In this document: positions 53,201-64,000 of the stretch, in pieces
How positions within the stretch are numbered: position 1 is the stretch's first letter
Layout: the number at the start of each line of letters is the position of its first letter
From: Bostrychus sinensis
Taxonomy: Eukaryota; Chordata; Actinopteri; Gobiiformes; Eleotridae
Assembly (NCBI GenBank): GCA_020698575.1
Contig: CM036258.1
Location: forward strand, 21,534,795-21,598,794
DNA length: 64,000 nucleotides
Direction of reading: 5' to 3'
Notes under the pieces: model-generated
Told to the model about the DNA's origin: nothing
Database searches by the model: none
Seen by the model: only the letters and a program-made list of their open reading frames with translations
Position numbers and translations under genes: made by a program

Positions 53201-54046
53201 GAGGAAGAAGTTATTTGATTGAGACGGTTGAGCAAATTTTTTGGTTAGAATTTTAATGTTGAACTAATGAAGTCCATCTAAGTGATGTACTTAGATAAGC
53301 ACAGGACTAATGCAAAACCAAATATAGCATACGAAATTCTTTTCTATTCTATACAAATAATTTTTTAGTCCGGCGAAACAAATGAAGGCATGTTTAACTA
53401 TATATGAATGCAGTTGGATAGACATACAGCCAATCAAAATACAGAGGCAGTACCAACATACTCAGAACTGCTTTTTTAAATTTGAACCAACCCAATTGAA
53501 AAAAAAAAAAAAAACATTCAACCCATCAGAGAAACAGTAAAGCTATTGCATAAAGACGCCAGATTTTAGATAAACTGTCAGGTCAGCTAGGCTTGATACT
53601 GGTGGAAAAGGGTTTGGTAGGAGACCACCTTTCTTTGCTGAGAAAGTGACTCTGGCTGGCTAGGTTAGCTTGTATGTATTACACCAACAGCCTATTTGTA
53701 GATTTAAATTTTCAAATTGCAATAATAGTGTGAGAAAAATTGTATTACTAATTTGTAACAAACCAGAAAGACTGACACTCATTGTACGGACTCCTTTAAA
53801 CTTACTAAAAAATCTCTCTAAATGTGCTCTCTATACCTTAAAATAAAATCCTGAGTTTGACTCACCAATGTTCTCTCAATCTCTCAGCTGTTGAGCCTGT
53901 ACAACACTTTGAACCCGGAGGCGTCTGCTTCACCCTGCTGCGTTCCTCAGGACCTAGAGCCCCTCACCATCCTCTACTATGTGGGTCGCTCGCCCAAAGT
54001 GGAGCAGCTGTCCAACATGGTGGTCAAGTCCTGCAAGTGCAGCTAA
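44213..54046 (+). CDS. tgfb3: Transforming growth factor beta 3 precursor, frameshifted in exon 3
   Basis: Seven coding exons: 44213-44555, 48728-48891, 50066-50196, 50307-50414, 52202-52367, 53006-53159 and 53888-54046. Without one surplus base in exon 3 they give 407 residues. In order these hold a signal peptide (about 1-23), the latency lasso with LSTC and HIKKKRVEAVRGQ, N-glycosylation sites (NST twice), the propeptide CPC cysteines, a furin site (RRRKR) and a 112-residue mature ligand ending SCKCS. All nine mature cysteines are present. This is the secreted latent cytokine acting through TGFBR2/TGFBR1-Smad2/3, for example in palate, heart and skeletal development. The N-terminus and synteny with ift43 identify TGFB3 rather than TGFB2. 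As read, the frame stops at 50141-50143 after residue 194. The family's RGD motif is not visible in the propeptide. Confidence 0.95.
46265..46343 (-). CDS. Exon-like piece of an unidentified gene within tgfb3 intron 1
   Basis: On the minus strand a pyrimidine-rich ATTTTACAG acceptor is followed by 79 bases and a CACAG|GTAAC donor. One frame is fully open and gives 26 residues beginning LAEPHPICFGPTKED and ending KLIAQ, a composition like a real globular protein. It would enter at phase 2 and leave at phase 0. I do not recognise the family. It could be an exon of a minus-strand gene that overlaps tgfb3, or a chance open cassette. Confidence 0.35.
46474..46727 (+). repeat. Dispersed repeat, copy 1 (tgfb3 intron 1)
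   Basis: It shares with copies at 50581-50866 and 53341-53672, in the same order, TAGTCTGG, CAAATGGG, AACTATCTCT, ACTGGATAGGCAT, CCAATCAAAA and a terminal AGACTGTGAATGG-type word. The copies are strongly diverged. It is a transposon-derived family of unknown class. Confidence 0.55.
50066..50196 (+). other. tgfb3: tgfb3 exon 3 carrying a one-base frameshift
   Basis: The exon opens in frame with residues ILQKDDPKAKQRYIGGKNV and reads to GTP, then meets TGA at 50141-50143. From there the +1 frame continues with the family sequence EWVSFDVTDTVREWLMYR up to the GTGAGT donor. The exon is 131 bases where 130 would keep the phase with exon 4. One of the bases in CCCT at 50138-50141 is therefore surplus. 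A miscounted CCC run in the assembly is the simplest explanation; a true loss-of-function allele is the alternative. Confidence 0.9.
50581..50866 (+). repeat. Dispersed repeat, copy 2 (tgfb3 intron 4)
   Basis: Same family and orientation as the copies in introns 1 and 6. The shared TATTCTATACAAA opening is also found in copy 3, and the end reads AAGAAAGTGAATGGATCTGG. Confidence 0.55.
53341..53672 (+). repeat. Dispersed repeat, copy 3 (tgfb3 intron 6)
   Basis: It opens with TCTATTCTATACAAATAA and includes GTTGGATAGACATACAGCC and CCAATCAAAATACAG. It ends GAGAAAGTGACTCTGG, and an internal A run interrupts it. Confidence 0.55.
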
Positions 54047-54944
54047 AGACAGTGAGCAAGCCGGACTCGGCACTACTCAGGAGCTGGTGGCAGGGTTCAC
54101 TTGGTCACCCCTGCCTCTTTAAAACGTACATGGACTCTTATAAATCCACAGACAAGATGCAGGCTGAAAAGTAGTGGTGGTATTTACATAGAAGACTCGA
54201 CGATTACCACTTCACTGAAAACGCGGACCTCTTCGAACTTGAGATTTTTGACACTAGTGTAACACCAATGTAAAAAAACTGAAAAAAGCATGAAAGAAGG
54301 TACAATCAAAACATATGGGACATGACTGTATGTCCTTGCTGGAAATGAACGCTGTACTTGTCACACTGTTCATTGAAATGCTGTTAGAAAAAAAATATGT
54401 TAGGAAAAACAAAGAAGACATGCTGGAAAAAACAACCCTTTATTCAAAGTAGTATTTCCATGGTTTTGTTTACCTCTCAAATATAACAGAATCCAGGGAT
54501 GTCCTTTAGAAAGTGAAGCCTTCCGTTTTATCAGCATTGTATGTCACTAAGTGAACACTTAACTAGAAAACAAACTGTAAATGTTTTTATTTTTAGCCTT
54601 GGAAACACTTTTTATATTAAAATGGACAGTTGGATGGTATTGTATGTTTGTTATTGATATTTAAAACACTTCATCTAAATGTGAGATATTTTTCAGACGG
54701 ATGGCTGATCACTTCTACTGACTGAAATACATTGACTAGCATGATCAACAGTATTTTAGGTATTCATGTTGTTGCTACAAATTGTCCGAATGCCTGTAAG
54801 AATCATGCATGTTCCTGTAATTGCTCATGCAAGAATATGCACATCAATATTACTGTCATGTAATACTGCATGCATGTGCAAAAACAGCAGAAGAGCTACA
54901 ACTAGACTGGAGCACTGCCTACTACAAATGTTACAAAAAACCCA
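54047..54944 (+). other. tgfb3: tgfb3 3' untranslated region and flank
   Basis: AT-rich sequence after the stop codon, consistent with a 3' UTR of several hundred bases. No canonical AATAAA is obvious before the repeat at 54945; ATTAAA at 54617-54622 is a possible variant signal. Confidence 0.45.
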
Positions 54945-55261
54945 CAGAGGTGGAAAATAACTAGATACTTTTACCCCAATAAATTACTTAAACAATTTGA
55001 ATTATACCTGAGTTAATTTTGGAGGGAATAATGTTACTTTTAATCAAGTAATTTTAAAGTCTCAGTGAGTAAAAATATGTTTTATTTTACCCTGGTGGAA
55101 AAGTGGGTAAAGTACTGGCATTACAGCCATTACTGTCTACTTAAGTAAACTTAACATTCAATACTTTTTGACTGTTTTGTTGAGTACTACTACTACTACA
55201 TGATCAATGCTATTTTACAGTAACACAAAATTTACTTTACACAGTGCTTCTTCCACCTCTG
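54945..55261. repeat. Palindromic MITE-like repeat (CAGAGGTGG ends), third copy
   Basis: Exact inverted ends CAGAGGTGGAA and TTCCACCTCTG flank an interior rich in TACTT and AAGTA words. This is the best-preserved end pair of the family. No clean 8-bp target duplication was found. Confidence 0.6.
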
Positions 55262-58200
55262 CAAAAACAATAGCATCTAAAACAGTTATCCTGCAACATT
55301 GTGCAGCTCTGATTACAGCAGACATTTGCTAAGTGAAATACATGCATAAAGTTCAAGTAATATTCAAAGACATATGCTTCCAATATTTAACATATACATA
55401 TCTTTCCACTAAAAGGCCCTGAGTCAACTCTTTTTATAGTCCCAAGCAGTACCATCATGGCTGCGCAGAAGCTTGTACTTCTGTTTTCTATGCTTGGAGC
55501 CGATCAAGTCACAAAAGGTACATAGTCAATAAATACTTGCATTAGCACTACAACAAAAATACATTTACAACAATTTGGTCCAAAGAAAGAACACATTTCA
55601 CAGGAATATTCAATAGATTATAATGTATTCTTCATATAAAACTCTGTAAACCCTGAAACAATGATACACCATTCTTGACCTTAAGTGCGCTTTACACATT
55701 TATAGTTCTAAACGTGTAAAGCAAAAGGCAAATCTAATCTTATTGAAATTTAAGCTCTCTTTTCTTAAAGCTGACAAGTACGGGATGCTCCTTTTACACA
55801 TTCTCTGGCAATAAGCGAGCAGTCAATTTTGGCAGCTGTTTGAGCTCCAACATGGACCGGGAGCCGAGTGTTCTTTGTCTAATGCCAGTAGCCACATATA
55901 AAAGAATCCTCCTCCCTGCATGCTCACTGCTCAAGGCGAGATGAGAAAGTGATCATGCAACCTCTGGAGTACTTCAAAAACAGCTTTAAAAACCCATCTG
56001 GTGGGTGCGTGTAACTATTTAAAGCAAAATATGAATATATGTTTTGTTGCAATGCCACTGCTTTGAGTACAGTACAAAACTCTCAATCCTGTTGATAAAA
56101 TGCCGCAGAGACGTGAAGACGCATCTGCTGAAGGCTATCTGTCAGTGCAATCTTTCTGTGGCATCGCTAGTATGGAGGGAATGAGGGCGGGCTGCAGTTG
56201 GGTTCTTAATGGTAGCTGGGGGGAGTGTGAAAAGTACTGAAAAGGCCATCTCATGAGCCACGCAACTAAATCCCAACCTGCGTCAAAGCTGGCTATGAAC
56301 GCCACCCTCTCACATGTCTGTTGCTATATCGTAAACTAATAAATAGGATGTCATTTGATGTTGCTTGCTGTGGTCCGGTCTGCGGGCTGTGAGGCTTTAG
56401 TCACATGCAGAGACACCTGTCGTGGCGGCACAATGGTCCAACGTGTCTCCAGCCGGCTTCGTGTCATCTGTGGCTCGGCTCCTGGCCTGGAAACACTTTG
56501 CGGTACGCAGAGAGACCTGCAGGAGATGACAGGGCATTTATGTAAATGGCAAAGGGGCAGAAGAATGGTTTTCCCCCTACTACCTTTTGATCTGTAAGTT
56601 AATTATAGACAAAGTGGTTAGTTGTAAAGCCTTACTTCACTCTCAAGTTGCTGTCCTATCTATTGGCTCGCGGCCAAGCGTACAGTAGAAAGGGCATTCC
56701 GAATACAAATCGTGCTGCTGTGTTTCTGCTTCCAAACAGTATCCCTTTTCATTCCCCTTCTGCAGACTATTTATTTTGGTGCTCCTTCACACCGTTGAAC
56801 TCTGACTGAGCTAGAAAATGAAAAACATCTCACTAACTTCCAATTTCATGATATGGAAAAGCAGAAGATAAGCATGCATATCTAAAAGGGTTAAACAGAT
56901 AAACTATTAGTGTAATGTGAATCCTTATTTCAAACCAATTAAGGAAAATTTGTATAAATTACTTTAGCCAGAAGCATAATATGGTTCATCTGTAGAGCTT
57001 CACCAGTAACTAACTTCCCAGTACAGTTTGATAGCGAGGCCTACAAAAGATCCCATTAAAACAGGCACAAGCATAGCATTCATTTCCTTCTCCAACTCCA
57101 AATAATAAATCTCTCATCAGTCACCGACTATGGAGCCCTGAGAACTTTAGGAAAACTTCAAGGGGAAGGCTTGTAAAACACATGTGGCTGACATAATCTG
57201 GATCTGTACGCTTTGATAGGTCCTCGTCACAATCTTCCCCTCATCGCATGTCAAAACTGAACTGGTGTGACGCACAGATGATGAAGCAGTGAAAATCAGG
57301 GGGATGGAGTGAGTGGGCAGGGAGGTTTTCAAAGTTATATGAGCAGAAAGAGATGAGAGAGTGCACAAGAGAGAGATAAAGGTCCACCATGATTAATGGC
57401 AGTTGACAGCTGATCATAGAGAATGCTCTCTCTGTCAGAACCGATCAGGGCAGTCCAGTCATCTCACTACAAAGGTAAACTGGACAAGCAAAAAAAGACT
57501 GACTCACTCCAAAGCCCCACAAAGACTATGTCCGCTCCAATAACACAACCCCCTCCATGTAACACACAGTCTGTTAACTGCACGTATAAACTGGCTTTGC
57601 TGACTAGTTCTGAAACTCTTTTCTCTTTTCCGAGGCATCTCCCCCACCCTATGAGCCCTGAACGATGGAAAAATGCATTCATGAAATTCAGAAGCTGCTC
57701 CCAACGGATCTAGTTACAGTAATTGATGAGTTTATAAGATGTTTGTTAACTAAAGCCAGGCTCCATTTTGGGGGAGAATAAAAAGAAAATGTTCTGGTCA
57801 CAGACACACGCACACATTTTGGAGGGGACTGGGTGGCGCACTGCTACCGTATTTTTCCAATAGCCCAACTAGCGATAAATGTAGGCTGATTGCAGGGGCA
57901 ACTCTCACACTCCTAAGATGAATAGTGATGAATAGTATGATTTGCTAATGCAATTGTATGGAATGGAAAAAAAAAATCCTTGATCAGGCAAACAGATGTG
58001 CACATCAGCAACGCTCTAATATCACTGTTACTGCAATAAGCTCAACACTTCATTTAGTTCACTGTTCAGGATGGAAAAAGTTGTGCAAACGCTGCGAGAT
58101 GGAGGCACACACTAGTGCCACTAGCGACCACAATATAGTGTCATATTGACTGTGCAATGGTGTAAGTTTGACTGGACAGTGCTTTTGGCAGATGGACGCA

Positions 58201-58483
58201 CTATGAATGAAGAAATGGCCAACAGATGGGAATGCCTGAAATGTTCCCATCACTGGATCTCATTACAAAAAAGATGTCATCGCCCGTAAGCCTCTTTATA
58301 CTTCTTCAGTAATATAATTCTTCAATGTCGCCATGGACACACACCAGCCTATTGGTCACACAGCAAACAGCACTAAAAAGACAATTTATTGGCCAGTCAG
58401 TTGATGACTCTGAAGTTGAGTAAACTACAGTTGCTTACAATTCCCTATGTTGTTTATGGTTCATTAAGCTATCAATAACTAGT
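55262..58483. other. tgfb3 downstream intergenic DNA
   Basis: No confident gene. A patch at about 55430-55510 is open on both strands. The rest has short unrelated frames. More GC-rich segments near 56350-56560 and 57100-57350 may be regulatory. Confidence 0.4.
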
Positions 58484-58602
58484 TACCTCTGCCAAGGAGG
58501 TTGTGTTTTTACGAGCACTGGTTTATTTGTTTGTTGGTTACTTAAAAAGTAATGACAGGATTTGGATACATTTTCAGAAAAGGTCAGTCATGAGCCAAAC
58601 AA
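58484..58602 (+). repeat. Fish dispersed repeat fragment (ACCTCTGCCAAGGAGG)
   Basis: The stretch starts ACCTCTGCCAAGGAGGTTGT and continues with GTTTTTACG, TTTGTTTGTTGG and a GATTTGGATACATTTTCAG phrase. I recognise this as a common dispersed repeat of fish genomes, truncated here. Confidence 0.5.
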
Positions 58603-59611
58603 CAAATGTCTAGTGTTCGGAGTGAATCAGGACACTTTTTTAAATCCTTTTTTAAAAGGATTTTTTTTTTTAAATTGAGAGATAGGGCCAACTTTATGTG
58701 TTAGCAACATAACTCACCAAATGGACATGCAAGACACTATTAGGAAATGTTGTTGTGAATGGGGAAAAGAGCCAATGATTAGTTTTTTGTGTGTATTCAG
58801 TCACTTGGATCACTGTCTGATTCATCAAAGAACTGTTATGCCTTGGTGGACGACATATAATTTCACTGCTCACATCACAGGAATACCCAACCAGACAATA
58901 CCATAAAATTGTAATCTATTGTTGATGTGAAATTTAGGAATCAAATTAAGAATAAAATGCAAAACTTTAATTTATTTTGCCTTGCTTCATTTGGCTATAT
59001 AGTGATGCATGGGTCAGATGTTTTTATGACCCAAAAAAAAATGTGCTTTAATCTGCCAACCCAAACCAACCCAAACCCGAATGCATGAAAATAATGCCTT
59101 GCATGCAGCTGGTTGCAGCTGAAGCTGGTCATCATGACAGTGGGGGCATGCCTCATGAACCTGGGTTTAATGTGGTGAAGTATCACTTTGGCTTACTGTT
59201 TAAAAGTTTGTTTGCTTGCTTTTTTGCCAGTCTAGGTTCTATTGATAGGACATTATAGTAGAAAATAGGGGGGGAGCAGGGGAGAGACACTAGGTCAACT
59301 GTTGGACCTCAAACTCACAATGCCAAAGTAGGCTGCAGTTGTCCTGAAAACGCACCGCAGCTCCATCACCGAGCCATAAGGTAGCGCACTGTTTGAAAGT
59401 TTAAGACATGTTTGAAATCGCTAATGATAATCCTGGGGAATCAAGTTGCGCAGGAGCTGTAACGAACTGCACTTTTAATCATATTGCGGTAAAACTGACA
59501 CACTACTTTATACAACCCACATAGGTCACACGTGGAACTCTTTATTGTCAAATTAAATGAAAGTTTGGAATGTAGGCTACAGGGCCTATTAATAAGACAG
59601 ATAGGACATAC

Positions 59612-59694
59612 CTGATTTAACAGCAATGGCTTCATAGAGTATCCGCTGACTGCTGGATGTGGGTCCAGTGGTTGAACTCTCTGCGGACGATTGC
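59612..59694 (-). CDS. Exon-like piece of an unidentified minus-strand gene
   Basis: A minus-strand GTCACCAG acceptor, an 83-base open stretch and an ATCAG|GTATGT donor (strong) give 27 residues beginning QSSAESSTTGPTSSSQ and ending in LYEAIAVKS. It would enter at phase 2 and leave at phase 1. A short ATG-bearing piece at 59963-59938 could supply a phase-2 first exon (MIGESVEQ), but its donor is weak. The family is not recognised. Its phase does not fit directly with the exon-like piece at 46265-46343. Confidence 0.35.
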
Positions 59695-60090
59695 CTGGTG
59701 ACCACAAAGAAGAGAACTATGAGCGAAGATTGAATAAAATCTTTATCAAGAAACTTAGATATTAGGGAGGATCTTTATAAATTCATTTTTTGCAATATTT
59801 ATTAAAACTACCTTCATTGTCCTGTATAAGGCTTATAAATTGGTGTATTAGAAAATATAATAATAATATTAATAAACTGTGGGCTCTGTGGGACTTAAAA
59901 AACCTCAACCAATCGTTTTCGTCATGAGTACGGTAACCATTGTTCCACGGACTCGCCGATCATTCTGATTTCCTGGTTTCGGCGATACGTGCGCGTTCTT
60001 GTGCCTGCGCATGAGTACGCAGTATGTTTATGTAGTCCGGCGTTAGCTGAGCCTCATCATAGCACGGACAGCCTGACTTCGAAGAGCACA

Positions 60091-60287
60091 ATGGCTCAGG
60101 AAAACGGTGAACTGGGTGGTCGCAAAAGGAAAACTGTTTTTGAAGGGTACCAGCGGAGGAGAATAACTGTGGAAGAGCATAATAAAACCCGTGTGGTTCT
60201 TGGCGATTCTTTCAAACGATGGCGTGCGCTGAAGGAACAGACAGGGCTTCAGACCGATGCACGGGTAGTCAAGTTTCTGCTGGACAG
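60091..60287 (+). CDS. First coding exon of an unidentified gene
   Basis: ATG at 60091 in a fair context (CACAATGG) opens 65 codons plus two bases, ending at a good CAG|GTACG donor. The protein start is basic (GRKRK, YQRRR), followed by a block with SFKRWRALKEQTGLQTD and VVKFLLDR. That block resembles short helical segments I have seen in uncharacterised fish nuclear or zinc-finger-like proteins, but I cannot name the family. The later exons are not found before base 64000. The upstream 200 bases are CpG-enriched, with a CCAAT box near 59909, which supports a promoter. It is not TTLL5, the gene next to TGFB3 in human. Confidence 0.65.
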
Positions 60288-62403
60288 GTACGTTTATCTT
60301 ATCTTGAAAAAAATACCTTTTTTCTTTATCTGCTGAACCATTTCAACTGTACAGCAACCGTCAGTTTGCTAATGCTACCAATAGCAGGAGGATAGATATT
60401 TCTGCTCTGCGTGTGACTGGGTCTGTGTGGGGAACTAGGTCAAAGGTTGCGCAGACAAACAATGCTGGTCTAGGTTTAGGAGACTCTGTGCTGATGCCGG
60501 CTGTAAACAAACACTCGTGTTTCAACGCTTGTGCACGTTGCTGTGGAGGAGTTCCTCGGAAAGGAACAGTGAAGGGCGGGGGAGGGCCTGATGCATGCAC
60601 GTTATTCAAAAAAGGACAAACAGTCGCTGGTTTCTCAGCAGTCAAAAAAAATCCTCCCTAATATCTTTAAATGAGAAATGTTAATTTATAGACATGGTTA
60701 AAAGTCCCTCTAATTTAGCTCCATATTATTCTTTTTGTAATATTTTCTAGACATTTTAAACATCTTTAATCTTTTGGCAATGAACAATTTTTCTAAGCAG
60801 GAATTGGGAGTTACCCGTGTAAAGGCCAGACAGTAAGGCTTGTGCTGTGTTTACCCACTGTCTCTCTTGAGTTACTGTGGCAAGTAGGGGACAAATTCCT
60901 ACTCCTTGTCCCGGGTGATGCAATTTTCACATTTGCCAGATAATTATGATGTAGGTTTCAAAATAAAAAGGTGTGTTGCCAACAACTTTTGTGATTGCAT
61001 GGCAAATACAAACGAAGCCAGTGTATGTATACGGAGACGTATAGTGCTTCTGGAGATTACAGGCCACGGATTGAGCCGCCTTTCCACATTATCAAACAGC
61101 AAATACAGTGTTTTCACAAAATAAACCATTAAAAGAACCATTGAAGCATAGTACAGGAGCAGACGTGCCTGTAACCTTATACATTAAGTCTGTTAAGCAT
61201 TTTTAGGGGGAACAATAAATAAAGCTTAGCTGGCATTAACCTCTCGCCCCATAACAGCAGCTTGCCAGAGGAGCATTAACAAGGTAATGAGGGTACACAC
61301 TGCCTCCTTGTAAGGGGCTGCACAGTTGTTCTTTCATACCATTACACAAGCACAAATAGAGCTGGCCCACTTCTAGCATGGCATACCTTGACAGGAAGCA
61401 ACCCCTTCACATTGAGAGAGTGAGAAAAATTTGACCTCTCGAGTTCATCACATCATGTTGTCATCACAGAGTGAAGACAACGGTCTTTCACTCTGTCAGC
61501 TGCAGCCAGCACTTTTGCCGGGAGCTGGATCTGAACTTGCAGAGTGTACAGATAAAATACTTGCCCCAAGCTGAAAATTTCACACCGCTTGCAGAAATCT
61601 TAGGCAAATGTCGCAAATGTGCTGCCCTGCTCTGTACGCACTGCAGGTAGCCCGGCATGCCTAAGTGCTACTGACCAAAGGGTATAAAGTTTAACTATAA
61701 ACACACTTTTGGCAGCTCCTGTGTGTATACAGTGTCCTGTGAAAATAACTACTGTTGTGGCTGATTAATAGAGAGTGAAAGCTGCAGTGAGGCTGACATT
61801 AATGGCGCTGCTGTAATTGTCACCCTATTAGTAATGCCACACGACAGCCTGCGTTTCCGTAGTTACAGCTGCCACTAGCCAAACCTCGCAAACAAAATAC
61901 CAAACAGGCTCATTTATTTGTGTTACAAATTACTCCTTTCAAAGCCTTCACTGAAGTCATACCACTGAGTCCATGCAGCCCTTACATTGGCAGCTATGTT
62001 ACAGTATGCTGATAGACAGAGAGCCCTGCCCAGGGCACTTGAAACTACATACAGTATATGACTAATACTTGGTCTATATTTATAGAAACAAACTTGTTAT
62101 TACATACCAAAGTTCAAAATGTACTTTAGCTGCACTCAGAGAACAAATCTCAACATCAAGATGTAAATAAAGTCAGCAATAACGAGGTAATGTTTTCAAA
62201 TTTTGAGTTGGTTTGTTACGCTGTTAGCAAGATAATTCAAAAAGTAAAGCTTCAATTATTATTACATTTTCAGAGAAAGGTCAGTAATAATGCAAGAAAG
62301 TTTTTTTTTTTTAAGATTCAATATCATTGCAAGATACAAACTCCAGTTACAAGGAGCCAGTACAGAACAAGTGATTAGTTTTTGTGGATACTTTACTATT
62401 GTG
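60288..62403. other. Probable intron of the 60 kb gene
   Basis: No further exon with family-like sequence and matching phase was found. It shows ordinary AT-rich sequence. Confidence 0.35.
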
Positions 62404-62530
62404 AGGGCTTTGTAGCTCAGTGGATAGAGCAGTTGGACAGGACATAAAGGATCGCCTGCTTGAGTCTAGGTCTGGACACTACATCTGTACTATTGCGAGA
62501 TAGGGCCAATGCCTTGTTGGAGTGCTTCTA
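62404..62530 (+). mobile_element. tRNA-derived SINE fragment
   Basis: The head GGCTTTGTAGCTCAGTGGAT followed by AGAGCA matches a tRNA D-arm and A box. The B box is degenerate (CTTGAGTC in place of GTTCGANTC). The cloverleaf cannot close and a non-tRNA body follows, so this is a decayed SINE rather than a working tRNA gene. Confidence 0.6.
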
Positions 62531-64000
62531 GTTTCAAGATGTTGTTAAAAACCCCTACCCTCCCAGTGGTTCAGGGCCTCTAAGAGGACCTGTTAGGACA
62601 CATGTAAATAACAATAGGAAAAAGGGTTTTGTGTTCCTTGTTTCTGCTCTGAAAAGCATCAGCACCTTAGCAAGTCTTAAATACTAAGATATATTTACAT
62701 TTATAGAGTTAAGTATACATCTATGGAATAATATTAGTAGGCTACAAGTCTTGCTCAAAATTACGCATCTCAATTTTGTAGGCTGTTAGCATTGCTAAAT
62801 GATACTCTGAAGCACAGTGAGACATGAGTATAGAATACTTTGTTTATCTGTTTACTTTATTGTGTATTTGTGTGTTTACAGAAACCCCATGATTAAACTG
62901 AAATATCAAGATGGCCTGATTCTTATCACAAGTGGACAAATATATGTTCTAACCGGACATACTGCAGCGGTTATCACTCAATTAGCATAAAAGTTATTCA
63001 TTATCAGCTAAATTCAGTCCACATGTATTGCACTTCAGCACCTCTTATGAGGTGATGTATTTTAGCTGTGCTTCAATAATAGAGGTACTGAGTTTCTCCT
63101 AAAAAGAGAACTGGAAATAAAAGAGAAAAAGTGTATTATCCCACCATTCTCCATGAACAATCATCTCCCTTTCCCCTGGACACAGTTTATATTTCTCTGT
63201 CATTTGTTCTTCCCATTCTCTTTATTCTTTCTTTTCATTGTTTCCATCGGTGCATTTTTAGTCCTGGACCTTCCGTTTTTCCCACACTCTTCCCTGTCAC
63301 ACTGGTGGACCACAAAAATGCAGGACAGAGGAGAGTGTGAGGGGGCTCTGGAATTCCACATGCAGAGGGTAAACAGTCCAACTGCCAGGAAGACACACAC
63401 ACAGGAGCAAACAGGGCACCTACACGGCAGCCCTAACCTACTCTGCAACCCCACACTACTACGGTAAGAAAAAGGAGTGAATGTAACACGTCAGCATACT
63501 ATCAGCAGGAATGAATGAAAGAAAAGTCAAATAACCTTGTGAGTCTCTCCCCCAGACCAAGCCATGTGTGCATCCTTCCTTCCCAGTAAGTGTGAAGAGC
63601 CCATCATAATTGCAACACAATTTTAAACAAACAATCAGCCCTGATCACAAAACCTCACTCTTGTTGTGTAATTTGGCCAGATGTTGCGGTAATAAAGTCA
63701 TAAAGTAAGTGAGGGGAAAAAGCTTGAATTTTCCCCGGCCGCTCTCTCTCTCCTCAGCTTATCTCCAAACCAAACAGGATTTAAATGGAGCTCGAAGGCC
63801 GGGTCCTTCCACTGAACCGCACTGTGTTTATGGTTCAGGCAGAAATCAGGCCTGTGATGAGGCTGTTTACCAAGCTGACAGATAGAAGTTGCAGCCAAAC
63901 GACTGGGAGCGCTCCACTAGACACGTATTCTGATGCTAATTAGCCCTGAACTCATCTTACTTTATAAAAGAAGACAATTACTGCTATCTGTAAGGATGAA
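62531..64000. other. Right-hand flank, nothing recognised
   Basis: AT-rich sequence. The longest plus-strand frame (63153-63467) is hydrophobic low-complexity without splice support. Confidence 0.35.

Noticed and set aside
62404..62476. tRNA gene
   Set aside because: The A box is good, but the B box is degenerate and the acceptor stem does not pair; it fits a SINE head.
63153..63467. 104-codon plus-strand frame near the right end
   Set aside because: A hydrophobic stretch derived from T/C-rich DNA, followed by low-complexity sequence; not phase-linked to the exon at 60091.
1..64000. CRISPR arrays, operons or prokaryotic mobile elements
   Set aside because: The window is spliced vertebrate DNA; no regularly spaced repeat-spacer structure or bacterial gene organisation is present.

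Overview
The window is vertebrate nuclear DNA, most likely from a ray-finned (teleost) fish. Three multi-exon genes with GT-AG introns are recognisable by their translated exons: gpatch2l (minus), ift43 (minus) and tgfb3 (plus). Their order and relative orientation match human 14q24.3, where TGFB3 lies head to head with IFT43 and GPATCH2L follows. The compact introns and the repeat types (TA-flanked mariner-like element, small palindromic MITEs, a tRNA-derived SINE, an L2-like fragment) suggest a fish. I cannot name the species. Recognition rests on recall of the protein families, not on a database search.

Layout. About 1-11.5 kb: gpatch2l, read right to left, with seven proposed exons (one non-coding, six coding); it runs off the left edge. 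Its first exon and probable promoter lie near 12.13-12.26 kb. About 12.4-32.0 kb: a 20 kb stretch without a convincing gene, holding MITE-like repeats, an L2-like fragment, simple repeats and several GC-rich islands. 32.08-43.10 kb: ift43, nine coding exons giving a complete 207-residue protein, with a 695 bp mariner-like element and four CTCF-like motifs in its introns. 43.1-44.2 kb: the shared ift43/tgfb3 upstream region, with a TATA box, a CRE half-site and a tgfb3 leader carrying 11 upstream ATGs. 44.2-54.05 kb: tgfb3, seven coding exons with the complete mature ligand, but exon 3 carries one surplus base that stops the frame at codon 195. 54-64 kb: repeats, one exon-like piece on the minus strand, and the first coding exon of an unrecognised plus-strand gene at 60.09 kb.

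Functionally the genes are independent. Ift43 is a subunit of the ciliary IFT-A train, Tgfb3 is a secreted latent growth factor, and Gpatch2l is a basic nuclear-type protein of poorly known role. They are linked by conserved synteny and by the short ift43/tgfb3 spacer.

The main points to check are the tgfb3 frameshift, the missing RGD integrin motif in its propeptide, two exon-like minus-strand pieces with no assigned gene (one inside tgfb3 intron 1), and the unidentified gene at 60 kb.
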